The notes below the pieces were generated by a model. It was not told where the DNA came from, searched no databases, and worked only from the letters and a program-made list of their open reading frames with translations. A DNA stretch of 64,000 nucleotides from DAOUKH01 sp965207995 (GTDB lineage: Bacteria > Chloroflexota > Dehalococcoidia > SHYB01), in contig OZ242299.1 of NCBI GenBank assembly GCA_965207995.1, positions 1,488,001-1,552,000 of the forward strand, given 5' to 3'. Of the stretch, positions 1 through 7,790 are shown piece after piece (the first letter of the stretch is position 1; each line of letters opens with the position of its first letter). The translations under genes were made by a program, and so were the position numbers.

Positions 1-23
1 CATTGAAACAAGAGGTCTTCGGC

Positions 24-314
24 ATGTTGAAACGCGTAGTGCATCCAGGCGAGATCCTTAGAGACGAACTCGCGGAGTTGGGCGTGTCCCCGACGACGTT
101 TGCGCGTCAGATCGGCGTTCCCCCGAACCGCGTCGGCCAGATCATCGCCGGAAAGCGTTCCGTGACGGGCGACACGGCCTTGCGGCTCGGGCACTGGTTC
201 GGCGTCGAGCCACAATTCTGGCTGAACCTCCAGGCACAGTTCGACCTTGCCGCTGCGGAACGCCGGGTCGGTGCGATAGTGCGAGCATTGCCCACTGCCG
301 CCGGACGCAAGTAG
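24..314 (+). CDS. higA: HigA-family antitoxin (XRE helix-turn-helix)
   Basis: This is a DNA-binding antitoxin of the HigA/VapI type, which normally neutralises a HigB toxin and represses its own operon. The opening HPGEILRDEL is the family signature, followed by a helix-turn-helix (about residues 18-50: SPTTFARQIGVPPNRVGQII) and the typical GVEPQFWLNLQ segment. The protein has 96 residues from the ATG at 24, which matches the family; a TTG at 3 would add only seven residues. HigB usually lies just upstream, which is outside the window, so completeness of the pair cannot be judged. No toxin gene follows; hisS is convergent. Confidence 0.85.
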   Translation: MLKRVVHPGEILRDELAELGVSPTTFARQIGVPPNRVGQIIAGKRSVTGDTALRLGHWFGVEPQFWLNLQAQFDLAAAERRVGAIVRALPTAAGRK

Positions 315-326
315 GGCGCCGCCCCG

Positions 327-1580
327 TTAGCCGCCGAGTCGGGCGATGGCTTCGGCGGTGGGGAGCGTGTGCTGCTCGCCGTCGGAGAGGCGCTTCACCG
401 TGACGGTGCCGTCGCGGACTTCGTCGTCGCCGAGGATGAGGGCGTGCTCCGCGCCAATGGAACCGGCATAGCGCAGCTGCGCCTTGAGACTTCTGCCGCT
501 CGGGGCCATGACCGCCGAGACGGAAGCGCCGCGGAGGGCGGACGTCAGCGCGAGCGCGGCGCGGCGCCCGTCGTCGCCCAGAAAGGCCACCAGCGCGTTG
601 ACTCGAGCCGCGCCGGGCGTCTCCACGCCCTGCCGCTTGAGATTGATGATGATGCGCTCAATGCCCGAGGCGAAGCCGACGCCGGGCGTCGGCCTCCCGC
701 CAATCTGTTCAATGAGCCCGTCGTAGCGCCCACCGCCGCCGAGGGTGCTTTGCTGCCCCTCCTCCGGCGGTGCGATCTCGAAGACCGTGTGGGTGTAGTA
801 GTCGAGGCCGCGCACCAGCGTGTGGTCGATGGAGTAGGGGATGCCCAAAGCCTCCAAGCCGCCGAGCACCGCACTCCAGTGAGCCGCGGCAGCTTCTTCC
901 AAGAAGTCCGTCGAGCGCGGGGCCTCCGAGGCCAGCCGAATCGACACCTCGTCCTTGCCGTCGAGCAGCCGCAGCGGGTTCACGTCGAACCGCCGCTGCG
1001 CGTCCGCCCCCATCTGGGACAGAAGCGGCTCGTAGTAGGCGCGCAGCGCCTCGATGTAGCGGGGCCGGGACACGGCATCGCCCATGCTGTTCACGAACAG
1101 CGTGAGGTCGCGCAACCCCAGGTTGGCGAAGAAGCGCCACGCAACCTCGATGATTTCCACGTCCGCCTCGGGATCGGGCGACCCCACCGTCTCGACGTTG
1201 AGTTGGTGGAATTGGCGCTGGCGGCCCGCCTGTGGACGGTCGTAGCGGAACATGGGTACGCGCGTCGAATAGAGGCGGACCGGCTGCGGCAGCACGTGCA
1301 TCCCGTGCTCGACGTAGGCGCGTGCCACGCCGGCGGTGCCCTCGGGACGCAGCGAAAGCAGGTCGCCGCCCCGGTCCTCGAAGGTGTACGTCTCCTTTTC
1401 GGCCACGTCGGTCGCCTCGCCGACGGAGCGAACGAAGAGGTCCGCCTCCTCGAAGATGGGCGTGTCGATGCGCTGGAACCCGTACAGCGCGAGCAGGTCG
1501 GCAGCGGTGCGGTCAACGTACTCCCACCAAGGCTGCTCGTCGGGGAGGATGTCTTTGGCGCCGCGGGGGGCTCGGTACAC
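327..1580 (-). CDS. hisS: Histidyl-tRNA synthetase
   Basis: Class II aminoacyl-tRNA synthetase that charges tRNA-His in the cytoplasm. The N-terminus has the PRGAKDILPDE signature, motif 2 lies around the Arg of MFRYDRPQAGRQRQFHQ, the histidine-binding motif is LVRGLDYYTHTVFE, and motif 3 is GVGFASGIERI. A C-terminal anticodon-binding domain follows. At 417 residues it is full length. The start is a GTG; a weak extended -10 (TGG-TATCCT) lies just upstream. tlyA is the next gene upstream on the same strand, about 60 bases away. Confidence 0.97.
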   Translation of the reverse strand: MYRAPRGAKDILPDEQPWWEYVDRTAADLLALYGFQRIDTPIFEEADLFVRSVGEATDVAEKETYTFEDRGGDLLSLRPEGTAGVARAYVEHGMHVLPQPVRLYSTRVPMFRYDRPQAGRQRQFHQLNVETVGSPDPEADVEIIEVAWRFFANLGLRDLTLFVNSMGDAVSRPRYIEALRAYYEPLLSQMGADAQRRFDVNPLRLLDGKDEVSIRLASEAPRSTDFLEEAAAAHWSAVLGGLEALGIPYSIDHTLVRGLDYYTHTVFEIAPPEEGQQSTLGGGGRYDGLIEQIGGRPTPGVGFASGIERIIINLKRQGVETPGAARVNALVAFLGDDGRRAALALTSALRGASVSAVMAPSGRSLKAQLRYAGSIGAEHALILGDDEVRDGTVTVKRLSDGEQHTLPTAEAIARLGG

Positions 1581-1639
1581 GTCGGACCTCGTAAAGGCTA
1601 GGCCTAGGATACCACCGGCGGCCCGACGGGCCGGAAGCG

Positions 1640-2374
1640 CTAAGGCTCCAGGAGCGCGAAATACTCCACGTTGCCCGACGCCCCCGCGAGAACCGACGTA
1701 GCGAGTCCGCGAACACGGATGCCGCGCTCGATGGCCCAGAGGCCGACCTTGGCGAGAGCGGCGGCGCGGATGCTGGGGTCGCGCACGATGCCGCCGCGCC
1801 CCACCTGCTCACGCCCCGCCTCGAACTGCGGCTTCACCAGGCAGAGAACGCGGCCCCCAGGCCCGAGGTGCGGCAAGACGTTGGGCAGCACCTGGGTGAG
1901 GGAGATAAACGACACGTCGATCGTGGCAAGGCCGACGAGGCCGGGGAGGTCGAAGGGGTGGTGGGCGTTGGTGCGGTCGAGCACCGTCACTCGCTCGTCG
2001 CGCGCGATGCGGTCGTGGAGCTGGCCACGGCCCACGTCGACGGCGTAGACCTTCACCGCGCCGCGCTGGAGGAGGCAGTCGGCGAAGCCGCCGGTGGAAG
2101 CCCCTACGTCGAGACAGACGAGGCCGGAGGGGTCGACGCCGAAGTGGTCGAGCGCACCTTCGAGCTTGAAGCCGCCGCGGCTCACGAACCTGGGCGGGTG
2201 ATCGAGATCGATCTCGGCGTCGGGCGCGACGAGCGTTCCCGCTTTGTCGACGCGCTCGCCGCCGACCCGTACGCGCCCGGCCATGATGAGCCCCCGGGCC
2301 TGGGCACGGCTTTCGGCGAGGCCCCGCTCGACGAGCAGCACGTCGAGGCGCGGCCTGGGGCGGCGCGGGGTCAC
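1640..2374 (-). CDS. tlyA: TlyA-family rRNA 2'-O-methyltransferase
   Basis: Predicted SAM-dependent ribose methyltransferase of the TlyA family (known members modify 16S/23S rRNA; once annotated as hemolysins). An S4 RNA-binding domain covers about residues 8-65 (RLDVLLVERGLAESRAQA), followed by an FtsJ-like Rossmann fold with the SAM motif CLDVGASTGGFADCLL. The KPQFEAGR segment near residue 180 is also typical. Length 244 is normal. The start is GTG with a GGAG eight bases upstream. It is divergent from the UbiA-family gene. Confidence 0.93.
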   Translation of the reverse strand: MTPRRPRPRLDVLLVERGLAESRAQARGLIMAGRVRVGGERVDKAGTLVAPDAEIDLDHPPRFVSRGGFKLEGALDHFGVDPSGLVCLDVGASTGGFADCLLQRGAVKVYAVDVGRGQLHDRIARDERVTVLDRTNAHHPFDLPGLVGLATIDVSFISLTQVLPNVLPHLGPGGRVLCLVKPQFEAGREQVGRGGIVRDPSIRAAALAKVGLWAIERGIRVRGLATSVLAGASGNVEYFALLEP

Positions 2375-2436
2375 CGGTCCGCTCCGCCGCCGACGCTCAT
2401 CGCTTCTGTTACCATGATGCCCCGCCGGTTGCTCGC

Positions 2437-3390
2437 ATGTCCTCGTCCGACGCCCATCCTACACATTCCGGGGCCACCCCTCCCCGCCGCTGGCTCTCTC
2501 AGCTCTGGTTGCTGGGCGCGGCCATGCGTCCTCAGCAGCTTGCCAAAAACTCGCTGGTCTATCTGGCGTTCTTCTTCACGCTGGGCGAAGGGGGCGCCGA
2601 GGGCGTCACCGACCACCTGCGGCTCTTCGGCGAGGCGACCATCGGCTTCGCCCTCTTCTCCGTCGTCGCCGGCGCGACCTACATCTTCAACGACTGGCGC
2701 GACCTCGCGGCCGACCGGCTGCACCCGACCAAGCGGGACCGGCCGCTGGCGTCGGGCCGCCTCGCCATCGGCTTCGCCCTCCCCGCCGCCGTCGTCCTCG
2801 CGGCGGGCGGCCTGGCGGCGGCCTTCATCGTCGACCTCGGCTTCGGGGCCCTCCTCGCGCTCTATCTAGGTATCACCGCCGCCTACAACATCCGGCTCAA
2901 GGACGAGGTGATCCTCGACATCTTCGCCATCGCGGCGGGCTTCGTCATCCGCGCCGCAGCCGGAGCTCAGATCATCGACGTCCCCATCTCGCCCTGGCTG
3001 TACGTGATGACCAGCCTTGGCGCGCTGCTCATCGCGCTGGGGAAGCGGCGCGGCGAGATGGCCACGCTCGGGGAGGACGGGTCGAGCCACCGGCCCGCCC
3101 TGGAACACTATTCGGTGGGACTCCTCGACCATTTGCTCTCGGTGGTCGCGCCGGCGACCGTACTCGCCTACACCCTCTACACCTTCACCGCAGGGAACCT
3201 TCCCGACGATAACTCGATGATGCTCACCATCCCCTTCGTCCTCTACGGCGTGCTGCGCTACCTCTTCCTCGTCCACACCCGCAACATGGGGGGCAGCCCC
3301 GAAGAGATATTCATGAAGGACCGTCCGTTGCTGTTGAACTTCGTCCTCTGGCTCACGGCGTCGGCGGCGATTCTACTCGTGGCCGCCTGA
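2437..3390 (+). CDS. UbiA-family transferase, decaprenyl-phosphate phosphoribosyltransferase-like
   Basis: Polytopic membrane enzyme with eight to nine hydrophobic segments. The first Asp-rich motif (NDWRD at 85-89, then DRLHPTKRDRPLASG) and the second (LKDEVILDI) are those of UbiA prenyltransferases. The HPTK-RPLASG form is what is seen in 5-phosphoribosyl-1-diphosphate:decaprenyl-phosphate transferases (Rv3806c type), which make polyprenyl-phosphoryl-ribose for cell-envelope glycans. The 317-residue length fits. The exact acceptor and donor are inferred. The following epimerase gene has its own promoter. Confidence 0.85.
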   Translation: MSSSDAHPTHSGATPPRRWLSQLWLLGAAMRPQQLAKNSLVYLAFFFTLGEGGAEGVTDHLRLFGEATIGFALFSVVAGATYIFNDWRDLAADRLHPTKRDRPLASGRLAIGFALPAAVVLAAGGLAAAFIVDLGFGALLALYLGITAAYNIRLKDEVILDIFAIAAGFVIRAAAGAQIIDVPISPWLYVMTSLGALLIALGKRRGEMATLGEDGSSHRPALEHYSVGLLDHLLSVVAPATVLAYTLYTFTAGNLPDDNSMMLTIPFVLYGVLRYLFLVHTRNMGGSPEEIFMKDRPLLLNFVLWLTASAAILLVAA

Positions 3391-3399
3391 CTCGGCCGG

Positions 3400-3427
3400 T
3401 TGACAGGGCACCCCGCGGCGGTAGACT
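3400..3427 (+). promoter_or_regulatory. Promoter for the epimerase gene
   Basis: TTGACA at 3400-3405, a 16-base spacer and TAGACT at 3422-3427 lie about 45 bases ahead of the epimerase ATG. It is one of the few consensus -35 boxes in the window. Confidence 0.6.
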
Positions 3428-3470
3428 CGCCGGTGCCTCTGGCGGAGGCGAAGAGCGGAGGGGGAGCGGC

Positions 3471-4406
3471 ATGATCGAAGGCGAGAAAGTCCTGATTACC
3501 GGCCCGACGGGGCAGGTCGCCTACGCCATCGCGGTGGAGCTGGCGAAGAAGAACGACGTCCACGCCCTGGCCCGATTCGGCAAGCCGGGCAGCCGCGAAC
3601 GGCTCGAAGGCCATGGTATGCACTGCATTGCCGGCGACTTCGTCTCCGACGACCTCGGCTCGCTGATCGACGACTACTACGACCGCGTGCTGCACTTCGC
3701 CGTCTACCAGGAAGCGGGCAAGGCCGACTTCGAGTACGCCATCGAGGTCAACGCCGTCGCCACCGGCAAGCTCATGTACCACACCCGCAACACGAAGTCG
3801 TTCCTCTATTGCTCGACGTGCTCCGTTTACAAGCCCCGGGGGCGTATCCCCCGCGCCGAGGACGATCCCCTGGGGGAGGGCCTTCCCGTCTCGCCGACCT
3901 ACGGCCCTTCGAAGTTGGCCGGCGAGGCCGTGGTCAAGTTCCTCTCGCAGCAGTTCGGCGTCCCCGCCAGCATCGCGCGGTTGAACGCGGCCTACGGCGA
4001 CGCGGGCGGCCTGCCCGCGATGCACCTCGCCCTCCTGCGGGCGGGGAAGCCGGTCCCCCTCTCAGCCGACGCTCCGAACCTGTACAGCCCGCTGCACGAG
4101 GACGACTACGTGTGGCAGGCGGTCAAGCTGCTCGAGATTGCAAGCGTTCCTCCCGTGGTGGTGAACTGGTGCGGCAGCCAGCCCGTGGCCGCGGAGGAAT
4201 GGTGCGAGTACATGGCCGGCCTGATCGGCGTGAAGGCCGAGTTCGAGCGCGTGGCCTGGCATGCGGGCAGCAACTTCTGCGACACCACGCGCATGCACGA
4301 GCTCATCGGCGAGACGAAGGTCGATTGGCGCGACGGTATGCGCAGGATGGTCGAAGCGAGGCCGGCCGAGGAACGCTACCCCAGCGGCGCGGTTGAGCTA
4401 GAATAG
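3471..4406 (+). CDS. NAD-dependent epimerase/dehydratase (extended SDR)
   Basis: Extended short-chain dehydrogenase acting on a nucleotide sugar or related substrate. The NAD-binding glycine motif is LITGPTGQVAYAIA (8-21). The catalytic pair is Tyr144/Lys148 in TYGPSKLAGE, with Ser/Thr at 115-116. The C-terminal half is the variable substrate-binding region. At 311 residues it is complete. It has its own promoter and is followed 19 bases later by the small fmdB-type gene, so the two are probably cotranscribed. Substrate cannot be read from the sequence. Confidence 0.88.
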   Translation: MIEGEKVLITGPTGQVAYAIAVELAKKNDVHALARFGKPGSRERLEGHGMHCIAGDFVSDDLGSLIDDYYDRVLHFAVYQEAGKADFEYAIEVNAVATGKLMYHTRNTKSFLYCSTCSVYKPRGRIPRAEDDPLGEGLPVSPTYGPSKLAGEAVVKFLSQQFGVPASIARLNAAYGDAGGLPAMHLALLRAGKPVPLSADAPNLYSPLHEDDYVWQAVKLLEIASVPPVVVNWCGSQPVAAEEWCEYMAGLIGVKAEFERVAWHAGSNFCDTTRMHELIGETKVDWRDGMRRMVEARPAEERYPSGAVELE

Positions 4407-4425
4407 AGGCGAAGGCGGTTGCCCC

Positions 4426-4653
4426 ATGCCAGTCTACGAGTACTACTGCGAGACCTGCCGGAGCGGCTTCGAGGTCCGCACCTCGATGCACGAGGCCGAC
4501 GCGCCGCAGGCGTGCCCTGAATGTCACACCGGCGCGAAGCGGGCGCTCTCGCTCTTCGCCACCGTCACCAGCGGCGGCAGCGCCATGCCCATGGACGACG
4601 CCGGCTGCGGCCGCTGCGGCGCCCCCGAACCCGGCGCCTGCGCCTTCAACTAA
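4426..4653 (+). CDS. FmdB-family zinc ribbon protein
   Basis: Small 75-residue protein starting MPVYEYYCETC, the signature of the FmdB/CxxC putative regulatory family. Zinc-ligand pairs are Cys8/Cys11 and Cys30/Cys33. A second cluster, Cys61/Cys64/Cys72, follows a Gly/Met-rich stretch and may bind metal too. Function in the family is only loosely known (linked to amidase/formamidase regulation). It ends convergently with the DUF1461 gene; the two stop codons overlap in the tetranucleotide CTAA. Confidence 0.9.
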   Translation: MPVYEYYCETCRSGFEVRTSMHEADAPQACPECHTGAKRALSLFATVTSGGSAMPMDDAGCGRCGAPEPGACAFN

Positions 4654-5393
4654 CCCTCTAACCTCTCCCCCTCTGGGGGAGACTGAGAGAGGGCCCTTCG
4701 CCGCAGCCAGTAGACCACCGCCCCCGTCAGCGCCGCTTGCCCCAACGTCAGGGCCGCGATCGCCAGCGTCGCGTCGCGGAAGAAGGCCTCCGGGAAGATC
4801 ATCACCAGGAAGTCACGCCTAGGGTCGAGGAGCCAGAGGTCGTTGGCGAAGCTGATCAGGTGGAATTGGGTGAAGAGCGCGTCAAAGCCCGCGGCGAAGC
4901 CGATCCCCAGGGCGATGAGGATGACGAAGCACAGCACGGCCCCAGAGAGTAGGCCGCGCCCCACGGCGAGCAGCGCCGCCCGCCGCCCCAGGAGGGCGAG
5001 CAACACCAGCGCCAGTCCCGCCATCGTGTAGAAGCTCACCTGCTCGATCAGCCCGACGCCCCGCATCAGCCGCTTCACGTCGATCATGTGCAGGATTTCC
5101 CGCTCGCTGAACAGGTCGCGCTCCTCGCCGTAGACCGTCGCCCGCACTTGGATACGCTCCTCGCCGCTCCGGAAGTACGCCTTGAACTCGCGCGCGACGT
5201 GTTGGAGCTCGTCCGGCTCGATGCCGGTGCGCACCGAGACGTCGTAGCGGTCGAAGGCGTAGGTATAGAACCAGCCGCTCTCTGTCACGATGCGCACATT
5301 GGCCGCGATGAGGAAGAGCGGCATGGCGACGGTGATGACGAGGACCGCCATCAGCGGGAAGCGGCGGCGCGCCAGGGCGAGCAGGGTCTCCAT
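4650..5393 (-). CDS. DUF1461 (TIGR01906) integral membrane protein
   Basis: Membrane protein of unknown function. The ATG at 5393 is chosen because the hydrophobic start METLLALARRRFPLMAVLV is typical and it leaves room for the divergent mazG promoter; an upstream in-frame start would add 34 low-complexity residues. There is an N-terminal membrane helix, an extracytoplasmic domain with FSEREILHMIDVK, then three helices near residues 120-225. The last ten residues (SQSPPEGERL...) are encoded by a dispersed GC-rich repeat that also occurs at 26864-26899, so the C-terminal tail looks repeat-derived. Confidence 0.8.
   Translation of the reverse strand: METLLALARRRFPLMAVLVITVAMPLFLIAANVRIVTESGWFYTYAFDRYDVSVRTGIEPDELQHVAREFKAYFRSGEERIQVRATVYGEERDLFSEREILHMIDVKRLMRGVGLIEQVSFYTMAGLALVLLALLGRRAALLAVGRGLLSGAVLCFVILIALGIGFAAGFDALFTQFHLISFANDLWLLDPRRDFLVMIFPEAFFRDATLAIAALTLGQAALTGAVVYWLRRRALSQSPPEGERLEG
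4663..4693. repeat. Dispersed palindromic repeat, copy 1, at a convergent gene end
   Basis: A 31-base element with inner palindrome TCTCCCCC-tct-GGGGGAGA. It matches, in reverse complement and with one base of length difference plus one substitution, the element at 26864-26899. It lies between the convergent fmdB-type and DUF1461 genes and could act as a terminator while encoding the end of the DUF1461 protein. Confidence 0.7.
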
Positions 5394-5451
5394 CAGTGCA
5401 TCATTCGCGGGGCGACGTCCGGGTGTCAAGGCGGCCGCGGGCGCACTCCGG

Positions 5452-5481
5452 TTGTCAGGCCGAGGCCGCGCCGCCCATAAT
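5452..5481 (+). promoter_or_regulatory. mazG promoter
   Basis: TTGTCA at 5452-5457, 18-base spacer, CATAAT at 5476-5481; the mazG ATG is at 5513. Confidence 0.5.
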
Positions 5482-5512
5482 TGGGCGTCCCGCACCTCTG
5501 GGGCGCCTCGTT

Positions 5513-6295
5513 ATGAGCGAATTCGAAGACCTCGACAGCTTCGACACCTTTCTCGCCATCGTCGCCAAGCTGCGTGGCCCCGACGGCTGCCCCTGGGACA
5601 AGGCCCAGTCCCACGAAACGCTCCGGCGTTACATCATCGAGGAGTGCCACGAAGCCGTCGACGCCATCGACGAGGGCGACCGCGCCCACCTGGCGGAGGA
5701 GCTCGGCGACGTCCTGCTCCAGGTGGGCCTTCACGCCCAGATCGGCGCCGACGAAGGTACCTTCACCATCGACGACGTGCTCCGGTCGATCAACACCAAG
5801 CTGCTGCGCCGCCATCCGCACGTCTTCGGCGAAGCCCACGCCTCGGACGCCGACGAGGTAGCGGCCAACTGGCAGACCCTGAAGGAGCAGGAACGCGGCG
5901 CCGCAGCAGAGTCGGTCCTCGACGGGGCTCCGAACTCGCTGTCCGCCCTGGCGCGGAGCCAAGAATTGCAGCGCCGCGCCGGCAAGTTGGGGTTCGAGTG
6001 GGAAGAGATCGACGGTGTGCTCGACAAGCTGCGCGAGGAGATCGACGAGTTCAAGGCGGCGCGGTCGGCGAAGGAGCGCGAGCACGAGCTCGGCGACGTC
6101 CTCGCTTCAATGGTGAACGTGGCCCGGTGGGTCGAGGTCGACGCCGAGACGGCGATGCGCCGGGCCAACGAGCGCTTTCAGAGGCGCTTCCGGCACATGG
6201 AACAGGCTGCCGCGGCGTCGGGCGGAAAGCTGAGCGATTTGCCTCTCGTCGAGCAAGAGGCGCTCTGGCAGCAGGCGAAGCGCGAGTTGGGCTAG
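5513..6295 (+). CDS. mazG: Nucleoside triphosphate pyrophosphohydrolase MazG
   Basis: House-cleaning pyrophosphatase that hydrolyses (d)NTPs to NMP and PPi. It has two tandem MazG domains: the first has PDGCPWDKAQ and the metal-binding IIEECHE...EELGDVL acidic residues, the second has EEIDEF...HELGDVLASM. The ATG at 5513 is taken because it starts MSEFEDLDSF just before the conserved domain and follows a promoter; the 39 upstream in-frame residues are unlike the family. Length 260 is normal. It is convergent with acpP with only 12 bases between stops. Confidence 0.95.
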   Translation: MSEFEDLDSFDTFLAIVAKLRGPDGCPWDKAQSHETLRRYIIEECHEAVDAIDEGDRAHLAEELGDVLLQVGLHAQIGADEGTFTIDDVLRSINTKLLRRHPHVFGEAHASDADEVAANWQTLKEQERGAAAESVLDGAPNSLSALARSQELQRRAGKLGFEWEEIDGVLDKLREEIDEFKAARSAKEREHELGDVLASMVNVARWVEVDAETAMRRANERFQRRFRHMEQAAAASGGKLSDLPLVEQEALWQQAKRELG

Positions 6296-6307
6296 ACGGT
6301 CGGCGCG

Positions 6308-6568
6308 CTACTCGGCGCCGGTGTGGTCGGTGATGAAGTCCACCGCGTCCTGAACGGTGACGATCTTCTCGGCGTCTTCATCGGAGATCTCGAGCTTGTC
6401 ATCGCCCTCGCTGAACTCTTCCTCGAGAGCCATGATCAGCTCGACGAGGTCCAGCGAATCGGCGTTCAGGTCTTCGACGAAGGACGCGTTGGGGACGACC
6501 TGGTCGTCTTCAACGCCAAGCTGCTCGACGGTGACTTTGGTAACGCGCTCGAAAACGGTAGACAACAC
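6308..6568 (-). CDS. acpP: Acyl carrier protein
   Basis: Small acidic carrier of acyl intermediates in fatty acid synthesis. The phosphopantetheine site is Ser38 in the motif ADSLDLVE. At 86 residues it is slightly longer than usual because of an extra acidic insert (EFSEGDDKLEISDEDAE). It is the last gene of the yceD-rpmF-fabD-fabG-nusB-acpP operon, 18 bases after nusB. Confidence 0.97.
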   Translation of the reverse strand: MLSTVFERVTKVTVEQLGVEDDQVVPNASFVEDLNADSLDLVELIMALEEEFSEGDDKLEISDEDAEKIVTVQDAVDFITDHTGAE

Positions 6569-6586
6569 AGCCTCCGGTAGACGTAG

Positions 6587-6994
6587 TTAGGGGTTCGCCG
6601 CCGCCATCACCGATCCAAGGACTCCGTTGACGAACCGATGCAGGTTGTCGCCGCCGAAGGACTTGGCGATCTCGACAGCTTCGTTGATCGCTACCTTCGG
6701 CGGCGTATTATTGAACGAAATCTCGCAGACCGCAATACGCAGGATGTTTCGGTCGACCGCCGAAAGCTGGCTCACCGGATATTGCGGCGCGTACTTGGCG
6801 ATCTGTTCGTCCGCCTTCTCCCGATGCTCCATGACGCAAGCGACGAGCGTGCGTGCCAAGGCCTCCCCTTCCTTATTCAACGGCGCCTCATCGAGTGCGC
6901 GCTCCAGCGTTGGCTCCCACGCGTGTGACGAGCAGTCGACCTCGTAGAGGACCTGCAGGGCGAGGATACGGGCTTTTCTTCGCGCGTCGGGCAT
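6587..6994 (-). CDS. nusB: Transcription antitermination factor NusB
   Basis: RNA-binding all-helical protein that forms the boxA complex with NusE (S10) in rRNA antitermination. It starts MPDARRKARILALQVLYEVD, and ends with the signature VAINEAVEIAKSFGGDNLHRFVNGVLGSV. The 135-residue length is typical. Its position between fabG and acpP is unusual for the fatty-acid cluster and ties a ribosome-synthesis factor to the same transcript. Confidence 0.96.
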   Translation of the reverse strand: MPDARRKARILALQVLYEVDCSSHAWEPTLERALDEAPLNKEGEALARTLVACVMEHREKADEQIAKYAPQYPVSQLSAVDRNILRIAVCEISFNNTPPKVAINEAVEIAKSFGGDNLHRFVNGVLGSVMAAANP

Positions 6995-7015
6995 CGTCTT
7001 CTCGTGTCTCTTACC

Positions 7016-7753
7016 CTAGACCAGCGCCAGGCCCCCGTCCACGGGGAGCGTCTGGCCGGTGATATAGGCAGCCTCGTCGCTGCAGAGGAACAGGACCGCT
7101 TCGGCTACGTCCTCTGGTGTGCCCAGCCGTCCCGCGGGGATCATCTCACGAACGGCGTTCAGGCTGGTCTCGGCGACTTCAAGCGTCATGTCCGTCTCGA
7201 TGTAGCCGGGCGTGATGACGTTGGCGGTCACGCCACGAGAGCCGACCTCCAGCGCGAGGCTCCGGGTCATGCCGATGAGCCCCGACTTGGACGCCGTGTA
7301 GTTCGCCTGTCCGGGATTCCCCCGGTACCCGACCACGCTGCCAATGTTGACGATTCTCCCCGACCGCCGCCGCACCATGTGCTTGAGCGCCGCGCGGGCA
7401 CAGTTGAACGCGCCGGTCAGGTTGACGTCGATGACGCGCCGCCAGTCGTCGTCGGACATCCGGAGCGCCAGCGTGTCGCGGGTGACGCCGGCATTGTTGA
7501 TCAAGAAGTCGAGGCCCTCGTGCCGCTCGATGACCGCTTGCACCATTGCCGTCGCCTCTTCTGCGTTGGCAACGTCGGCGATGTGCGCCGAGCATACTCC
7601 GCCCGCGGACTCGATGGAGGCTTGGGTCTCGGAGGCGTCCTTCGTGGCGTTGAGGGCCACCGCGGCGCCCGCAGCGGCGAGTCGGAGGGCGGCGGCGCGG
7701 CCGATGCCGCGGCTGCTTCCGGTGACGAGCGCGACTTTGCCTGAAAGGTCCAC
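7016..7753 (-). CDS. fabG: 3-oxoacyl-[acyl-carrier-protein] reductase
   Basis: Classical SDR that reduces 3-ketoacyl-ACP with NADPH in fatty acid elongation. The cofactor motif TGSSRGIG is at 11-18, NNAG follows near residue 88, and the active site is YTASK. The C-terminus ITGQTLPVDGGLALV is typical. It is 245 residues. It lies between fabD and nusB in the operon, which distinguishes it from generic SDRs. Confidence 0.95.
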   Translation of the reverse strand: MDLSGKVALVTGSSRGIGRAAALRLAAAGAAVALNATKDASETQASIESAGGVCSAHIADVANAEEATAMVQAVIERHEGLDFLINNAGVTRDTLALRMSDDDWRRVIDVNLTGAFNCARAALKHMVRRRSGRIVNIGSVVGYRGNPGQANYTASKSGLIGMTRSLALEVGSRGVTANVITPGYIETDMTLEVAETSLNAVREMIPAGRLGTPEDVAEAVLFLCSDEAAYITGQTLPVDGGLALV

Positions 7754-7790
7754 GGGAAAGCGCCTCTACGCCGGAGCGTGTCGGGCGGTG

